From assembly GCA_030622135.1 (NCBI GenBank), contig JAUXGL010000020.1, positions 1 to 35,327 of the forward strand: a stretch of 35,327 bases of DNA, written 5' to 3'. The notes under the pieces were generated by a model. The model made no database searches. It worked only from the letters and a program-made list of their open reading frames with translations, and was not told where the DNA came from. Source of the DNA: Deltaproteobacteria bacterium (GTDB taxonomy: Bacteria; Myxococcota; B64-G9). The first letter of the stretch is position 1, and every line of letters begins with the position of its first letter. The position numbers and the translations under genes were made by a program. This document shows positions 31,566 to 35,327 of the stretch, one piece after another.

Positions 31566-34418
31566 ATGAAGACGCTGGCCCGATGGATTCTGAATCGTAG
31601 CGTAGCCTGGGGCGTGGTGTCGGTGGTGGCCCTGCTGTCCCTGGTGAGTTTGTACAAGGTGGGAAACCTCGGGCACGACGACGACGTGCTGGCGTTCCTC
31701 CCCCGCGACAACCCCGACGTAGAAGCCTTCTATTACGTCAACGAGCGGTTCGGCAGCCTGGATCTGGCGCTGGTGGGAATCGAGGCGGAGGACGTGTTCG
31801 CTCCCGATTTCCTCCACAGGCTCCAGCGGGCCACCAAGGATCTAAAGGACACCCGGGGCCTGGATCACGTGCTCAGCCTGGCCAACGTGGTGGACTTCGC
31901 CCCGGACCTGAAGCGAGGCGGCATTGTCACCTCCACGCTGGTCGAGGAGATCCCCGAGAGCACAACCGAGCAGGAGACACTACGCCGGAAGGTCATGTCC
32001 AAGGACCACCTGGTGGGCCACTTGATTTCAAAAGACGCCCGGGCGGTTCTGATCTACTGCTTTCTGGCCTACGGCAGCGATCAAAGAGCCATGGCCGGCA
32101 ACATCCGCGGCGTGGTGGACGAGGCCTTCCCCAATCATCACAAGTACTGGGGAGGCGGTCCCTTCATATCCACCTACATCTACGACACCACCCAGAAGGA
32201 CATCCGCCGGCTGACTCCCTGGGCGGTGCTGGCCATCGTACTCGTCATGATGGTGGCCTTCCGCGACATCATCGGCGTCTGCCTGGTGCTGTTCTCCACG
32301 GCATTGGGCACCCTGTTCTCATTGGGAGTAATGGCCGGCTTCGACATCCGTTTCAACATCGTCTTAGGTTCCATGCCGGTGATCCTGTTTGCCATCGGCA
32401 GCGCCTACGGAATCCACATGCTCTTTAGGTACTACGCCTACTCGGAGAAAAAGGACTACCCGGAGGCGTTGATGCAGACCATGTGCGGGGTGGGACCCAC
32501 GGTGCTGACCGCCGGGCTCACCACCGCCGCCGGCCTGCTTTCCTTCGTCGCCATGGACATCCAGCCCCTGCGGACCTTCGGCCTGTTCACCGCCCTGGGG
32601 ATTCTGGCCACCCTGGCCCTTTCGGTCACCTTCATCCCCGCGGTGGTGGTGTTGACCCGGTTGAAGCACAAGCCTTCTCCCGCGAGCATCCTGGGAGAAC
32701 TCACCGCGCGGCTTTCGATGTTCGCCCGCCGGCACCGGCTGGTGGTTGGTCTGGTTCTTCTGGCGGTGGGATTGGGCGCCGGCACGCTGATCTCCCGGGT
32801 GAGCGCCCGCATGGAGAACGCATCCTTCTACTCAAAAGACAGTCCCCCGGACAAGAGCGACAAGTTCCTGCGCAAGTACTTCGGCGGTTCCCACTTCATC
32901 CAGGTGCACGTGAAGGGCGATCTGAACGATCCCCACGTCCTGCGAGAGTGGCAGCGACTGGCCGACCGGATATCGCTGCTTCCCCGAGTGAGCAACGTGC
33001 TCCACGTGTCCGACATAATGGCCAAGTCCACCGAGGCCATGGTGGGCCAGCGCCGAGTCCCGGACACGCCCGAGCAGGTGAGACTGCAGTATACGTTTCT
33101 GGTCGGCGATCCCTCCCTGGCCCAGGTGGTCACCCGGGACCGCCGCCAGGCATTGATGCACATCAAGGTGGATGCCGGCCGGGCCGAGGAGATCGAGGAG
33201 CTGCTGGAGGAGGTGGAACGGATCGTGGCCACGGAGACGGTGACCCACTTCAAAATCGGGCAGCAAGGCGCGGATGGTGTCCAGAAACGGATTCATGACC
33301 TGGTCACCTTGCGGATCCGGTCGTTGGCGCATGTCTACGCCGTGCCTCTGGACGGCGGCCACCGGCAACGCCTGGGCGAGTACCTGGCCGGGCCCACACC
33401 AAGCGCGGATCCCGGCCGGGTGAAAGCGGACCTGCTGAGGTTTCTCGGCTCGGACGAGTGCGCGGTGGATTGCACCCGGGCCGGAGTGTCCAGAGAAGAC
33501 GTGGCCGAATCGCTGGTCAAGCTCGGACCTTCCACAAGCGAAGGCACGTTGACCCGCTCGCTGGCTGCTTTGATGCAGCGGCCCGCGGATGACGCGCTGG
33601 TTATGGATCTGGCCTTTTCGGTCACAGCCCCCCTGACCGAGATGTGGAAGATGCAGCGCGCGGCCCGGAGGGCCGAGCAGCTGATCGACGATATCGACCT
33701 GAAGGTTCCCGCGGCGGACAAGGGCCGCCGGTTCGTAGCCGCCCTGGGTACCACGCTTCTGAACCTGGATAATCCCACCGCCATGCTGCCGGCCGCGCCG
33801 GGTGCGGCCACGGGCTCTTTGGATATGCGGGTCACCGGACTTCCGGTCATGCACCGGGGCCTGTCCATCAGCGCGACATCCAATCAGGTCAAGAGCCTGG
33901 CCTTCGCCCTGGTGCTGGTGGTGCTTATAATGTCGGTGTACCTGCGCTCCATCTTCAGCGGATTGCTGGTGACCACTCCCACCCTGCTGACGTTACTGGT
34001 CATTTACGGGGGAATGGGCCTGATCGGTGTTCGCCTGGACATCGGCACCGCCATGCTGGCCAGCCTGATTCTTGGCGCGGGGGTAGACTACGCGGTGCAT
34101 CTGACCTCCGCCTGGCACGTCCGGGCGGGAGAGCCGCTGCAGGACGCCGCGGCCAGGGCAGCCAATTTCGCCGGGCCGGCCATCTGGACCAACGCCATCA
34201 TGGTCTGCGCGGGTTTCTTCGTGCTCACCCTGGGCGAGGCCCGCCCGTTGCAAAACGTGGGGAGCCTCACCGCCACGGCGATGATCGTGGCCGCCCTGGC
34301 CACCTTCATCTGCATCCCCGTGCTGGCCCGCAAAAGGATCTACCGTCAACAAGCCTATTTATCCAAAGAACAAGACGTCGAGCGGCGCGCCGGTGAAGGC
34401 GCCCCGGCCAACAACTAG
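31566..34418 (+). CDS. MMPL/RND-superfamily exporter
   Basis: This is a 950-residue membrane protein with two halves. Each has one helix, a large periplasmic loop and a five-helix bundle: first helix about 12-32 and bundle about 213-380, second helix about 390-412 and bundle about 770-925. The first bundle includes MPVILFAIGSAYGIHMLFRYY and the second GAGVDYAVHLTSAW, both typical of the SSD-like core with a proton-relay Asp in the second. The second loop carries a long helical insert (about 570-740), making the protein longer than usual for the family (750-850). Such exporters move lipids or hydrophobic compounds and are often followed by an outer-membrane lipoprotein-sorting gene. Here that next gene is cut after about 23 codons. 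Confidence 0.88.
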   Translation: MKTLARWILNRSVAWGVVSVVALLSLVSLYKVGNLGHDDDVLAFLPRDNPDVEAFYYVNERFGSLDLALVGIEAEDVFAPDFLHRLQRATKDLKDTRGLDHVLSLANVVDFAPDLKRGGIVTSTLVEEIPESTTEQETLRRKVMSKDHLVGHLISKDARAVLIYCFLAYGSDQRAMAGNIRGVVDEAFPNHHKYWGGGPFISTYIYDTTQKDIRRLTPWAVLAIVLVMMVAFRDIIGVCLVLFSTALGTLFSLGVMAGFDIRFNIVLGSMPVILFAIGSAYGIHMLFRYYAYSEKKDYPEALMQTMCGVGPTVLTAGLTTAAGLLSFVAMDIQPLRTFGLFTALGILATLALSVTFIPAVVVLTRLKHKPSPASILGELTARLSMFARRHRLVVGLVLLAVGLGAGTLISRVSARMENASFYSKDSPPDKSDKFLRKYFGGSHFIQVHVKGDLNDPHVLREWQRLADRISLLPRVSNVLHVSDIMAKSTEAMVGQRRVPDTPEQVRLQYTFLVGDPSLAQVVTRDRRQALMHIKVDAGRAEEIEELLEEVERIVATETVTHFKIGQQGADGVQKRIHDLVTLRIRSLAHVYAVPLDGGHRQRLGEYLAGPTPSADPGRVKADLLRFLGSDECAVDCTRAGVSREDVAESLVKLGPSTSEGTLTRSLAALMQRPADDALVMDLAFSVTAPLTEMWKMQRAARRAEQLIDDIDLKVPAADKGRRFVAALGTTLLNLDNPTAMLPAAPGAATGSLDMRVTGLPVMHRGLSISATSNQVKSLAFALVLVVLIMSVYLRSIFSGLLVTTPTLLTLLVIYGGMGLIGVRLDIGTAMLASLILGAGVDYAVHLTSAWHVRAGEPLQDAAARAANFAGPAIWTNAIMVCAGFFVLTLGEARPLQNVGSLTATAMIVAALATFICIPVLARKRIYRQQAYLSKEQDVERRAGEGAPANN

Positions 34419-34430
34419 CAAATGGTAATC

Positions 34431-34535
34431 ATGAACAGTAAGGTTCTCATAACCCTGGTTCCCGGCCTGTTGCTGCTGGCCGCGGTTGCGACCGGCTGGG
34501 ATAGTCGATTTCCAAGTAAGCCAGCCAGGCTTTGA
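34431..34535 (+). pseudogene. Truncated start of an exported protein gene after the exporter
   Basis: The ATG at 34431 opens a signal peptide MNSKVLITLVPGLLLLAAVATGW. The frame then crosses at about 34498 into the reverse complement of the HEPN gene and stops at 34535. It lies 12 bp after the exporter stop. MMPL exporters of this type commonly precede a LolA-like outer-membrane lipoprotein-sorting gene, which is the likely original identity. Confidence 0.65.
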
Positions 34536-34674
34536 TCGTTTTTTCCACGGCCTGCTGCGCGTGGAATCCAAGGGTTTCGTCATTGAACTTCCGGTCAGGC
34601 AGAAGCGCTTCCAGGACCGCTTCGTCCTGCGCCGCTTTGCTCATCAGGGTTCGAACCATCTCAAGCCGCTTCAT
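34447..34674 (-). pseudogene. Truncated HEPN-domain protein
   Basis: This is a 75-codon ORF, but only the first 58 or so residues are HEPN-like: LMSKAAQDEAVLEALL, then FNDETLGFHAQQAVEKTIKAWLAYLEIDYP. In intact HEPN proteins a TH-containing loop and more helices follow, carrying the RxxxxH motif of RNase-active members. Here the frame passes at about 34498 into the antisense of the truncated exported-protein gene (PSRSQPRPAATGREPGL). The C-terminal half is therefore lost and RNase activity is unlikely. It overlaps the nucleotidyltransferase gene by 14 bp. Confidence 0.75.
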
Positions 34675-35014
34675 AGATCACCTTCCCTTCTTTTTGCGCC
34701 GCATGGTACACGCTGCCGGGCGTCTCGGCCCACGACTCAAACCCCTTTTCGTCAATCACGAGTATATCCACAGCCAGAATCAGTCCCCGGAGCGCGGTAT
34801 TCAAACGGACCATCTCGGCAAAGCGGTCCTTGACATCGCGTTCAATGACAAGAATGTCCACATCGCTGTCGGTTCGTGCGTCATCCCGCGCATGGGAACC
34901 GAACAGGATGATCTTCAACGGCTGAGCGGTTTCTACGATTCGGCGTACAGCCTCCTGAATTTTTTCAGGGGTCACGGCCCAGATCGGTTGAGAATCGTTT
35001 GTGGGGAATACCAT
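34661..35014 (-). CDS. Minimal nucleotidyltransferase (MNT) antitoxin-like protein
   Basis: This is a 117-residue protein with the pol-beta nucleotidyltransferase signature FGSHARDDARTDSDVDILV: Gly39-Ser40, Asp51 and Asp53, with a third acidic residue in AVDILVID. In MNT/HEPN pairs the MNT protein neutralises the HEPN toxin, in studied cases by modifying it with AMP. A strong AAGGAGG ribosome site precedes ATG 35014. The catalytic residues are intact although the partner toxin gene is truncated. A 58-residue ORF ends 2 bp upstream of the start codon. Confidence 0.85.
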   Translation of the reverse strand: MVFPTNDSQPIWAVTPEKIQEAVRRIVETAQPLKIILFGSHARDDARTDSDVDILVIERDVKDRFAEMVRLNTALRGLILAVDILVIDEKGFESWAETPGSVYHAAQKEGKVIYEAA

Positions 35015-35016
35015 GA

Positions 35017-35193
35017 TTATATTTCCTCCTTAAGCGAAAGAATGGCTTCGTCAAGGATCCCATCGGTCAGGCGGATGCGGCACTCGTAACCCGCGCCGAT
35101 AGAGCGGACGGATCCCAATACGACTGGCTCCGGGAAGTGCCCGGGCCTGTTGAAACCTCCCAGACCACCAGATACCACGTGGCGGCGCGCCAC
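35017..35193 (-). CDS. Small ORF upstream of the MNT gene
   Basis: This is a 58-residue ORF starting at GTG 35193, directly after a TGA. It contains FNRPGHFPEPVVLGSVRS and GYECRIRLTDGILDEAILSLKEEI and stops 2 bp before the MNT ATG, whose ribosome site lies in its last codons. The sequence looks like genuine coding sequence and like the C-terminal end of a larger protein. It may be the surviving part of a gene truncated further upstream, or a small gene. I do not recognise it. The overlapping longer ORF in another frame looks like chance. Confidence 0.35.
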   Translation of the reverse strand: MARRHVVSGGLGGFNRPGHFPEPVVLGSVRSIGAGYECRIRLTDGILDEAILSLKEEI

Positions 35194-35250
35194 TCAACTG
35201 CCTCGGGATGACCCCAATCTCCCACTGGTGCCCCTACGTTTCGACATAAC

Positions 35251-35278
35251 ATATTGACTTCCCAAAGGAACTCAATAT
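35251..35278. promoter_or_regulatory. 28-bp palindrome with overlapping minus-strand promoter
   Basis: Arms ATATTGA-n-TTCC and GGAA-n-TCAATAT are separated by 4 bp. On the minus strand TTGAGT (35270-35275) and TATGTT (16 bp further) form a plausible promoter within it, reading toward the small ORF and the MNT/HEPN genes. It is probably the operator of that operon. Confidence 0.45.
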
Positions 35279-35327
35279 ACGCGGTGCCACTATACTAGTG
35301 AGATAATTTACTTGTGGTCCTCTCGTA

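Noticed and set aside
35067..35252. Minus-strand ORF (61 codons) at the right edge
   Set aside because: It overlaps the more convincing 58-codon ORF in another frame and lacks a ribosome site or recognisable sequence.
1..35327. CRISPR arrays, tRNA or rRNA genes, and integrase genes
   Set aside because: No regularly spaced repeats, cloverleaf or rRNA signatures, or tyrosine/serine recombinase motifs were found on either strand.

Overview
The window is a GC-rich stretch of bacterial chromosome. Its gene content suggests a large-genome, deltaproteobacterial-grade organism (Myxococcota, Desulfobacterota or a related candidate phylum). The clues are a membrane-anchored Ser/Thr kinase, an FHA protein, a PP2C phosphatase fused to a cyclic-nucleotide domain, PilZ and chemoreceptor genes, a split methylmalonyl-CoA mutase, a bacterial histone-deacetylase-like enzyme and an MMPL/RND exporter. 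Taxonomy is inferred from gene content only. No rRNA, tRNA or CRISPR array was seen.

Layout. Positions 1-2.2 kb are an accessory patch: an AT-richer edge gene, a 5'-truncated purQ, a RHH/MazF toxin-antitoxin pair and a second copy of the purQ 3' end. Positions 2.2-4.9 kb hold a Ser/Thr kinase and an alpha/beta hydrolase on the minus strand. Positions 5.1-7.2 kb hold the methylmalonyl-CoA mutase large subunit and the epimerase (propionyl-CoA / succinyl-CoA interconversion). Positions 7.3-10.7 kb are a second accessory patch: a Phd/PIN toxin-antitoxin pair under a perfect palindrome, a two-gene module of unknown function (a Panacea-like/DUF488 fusion plus a partner protein), and a 242-bp IS1595-type remnant with inverted ends and a target duplication. 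Positions 10.7-16.5 kb are a tight minus-strand gene string: periplasmic binding protein, chemoreceptor, TatC, DEAD-box helicase, PilZ-like protein. A histone-deacetylase-family gene follows on the plus strand. Positions 17.8-23.8 kb carry an FHA/TPR-like membrane protein, a class A penicillin-binding protein and the PP2C-cNMP phosphatase. With the kinase at 2-4 kb these could form a phosphosignalling set linked to cell-wall synthesis.

Positions 23.9-27.1 kb carry a lipoprotein, a degenerate Fic protein and a long-chain acyl-CoA synthetase. Positions 27.2-29.1 kb hold an AT-rich hybrid sensor kinase that looks foreign, followed by a 92-bp decayed copy of an internal piece of the acyl-CoA synthetase gene. 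Positions 29.3-34.4 kb carry a secreted discoidin-like protein, peptidase T and an MMPL exporter. The right edge is a HEPN/MNT toxin-antitoxin-like pair. The end of the HEPN gene abuts the first codons of what should have been the gene after the exporter, so both are truncated.

The recurring theme is small toxin-antitoxin-like or foreign modules placed at core-gene boundaries next to broken or duplicated pieces of host genes. The best candidate for an undescribed system is the Panacea-like/DUF488 gene with its partner (about 8.1-9.9 kb). The cleanest structural observation is the purQ tail duplicated around the MazF pair.
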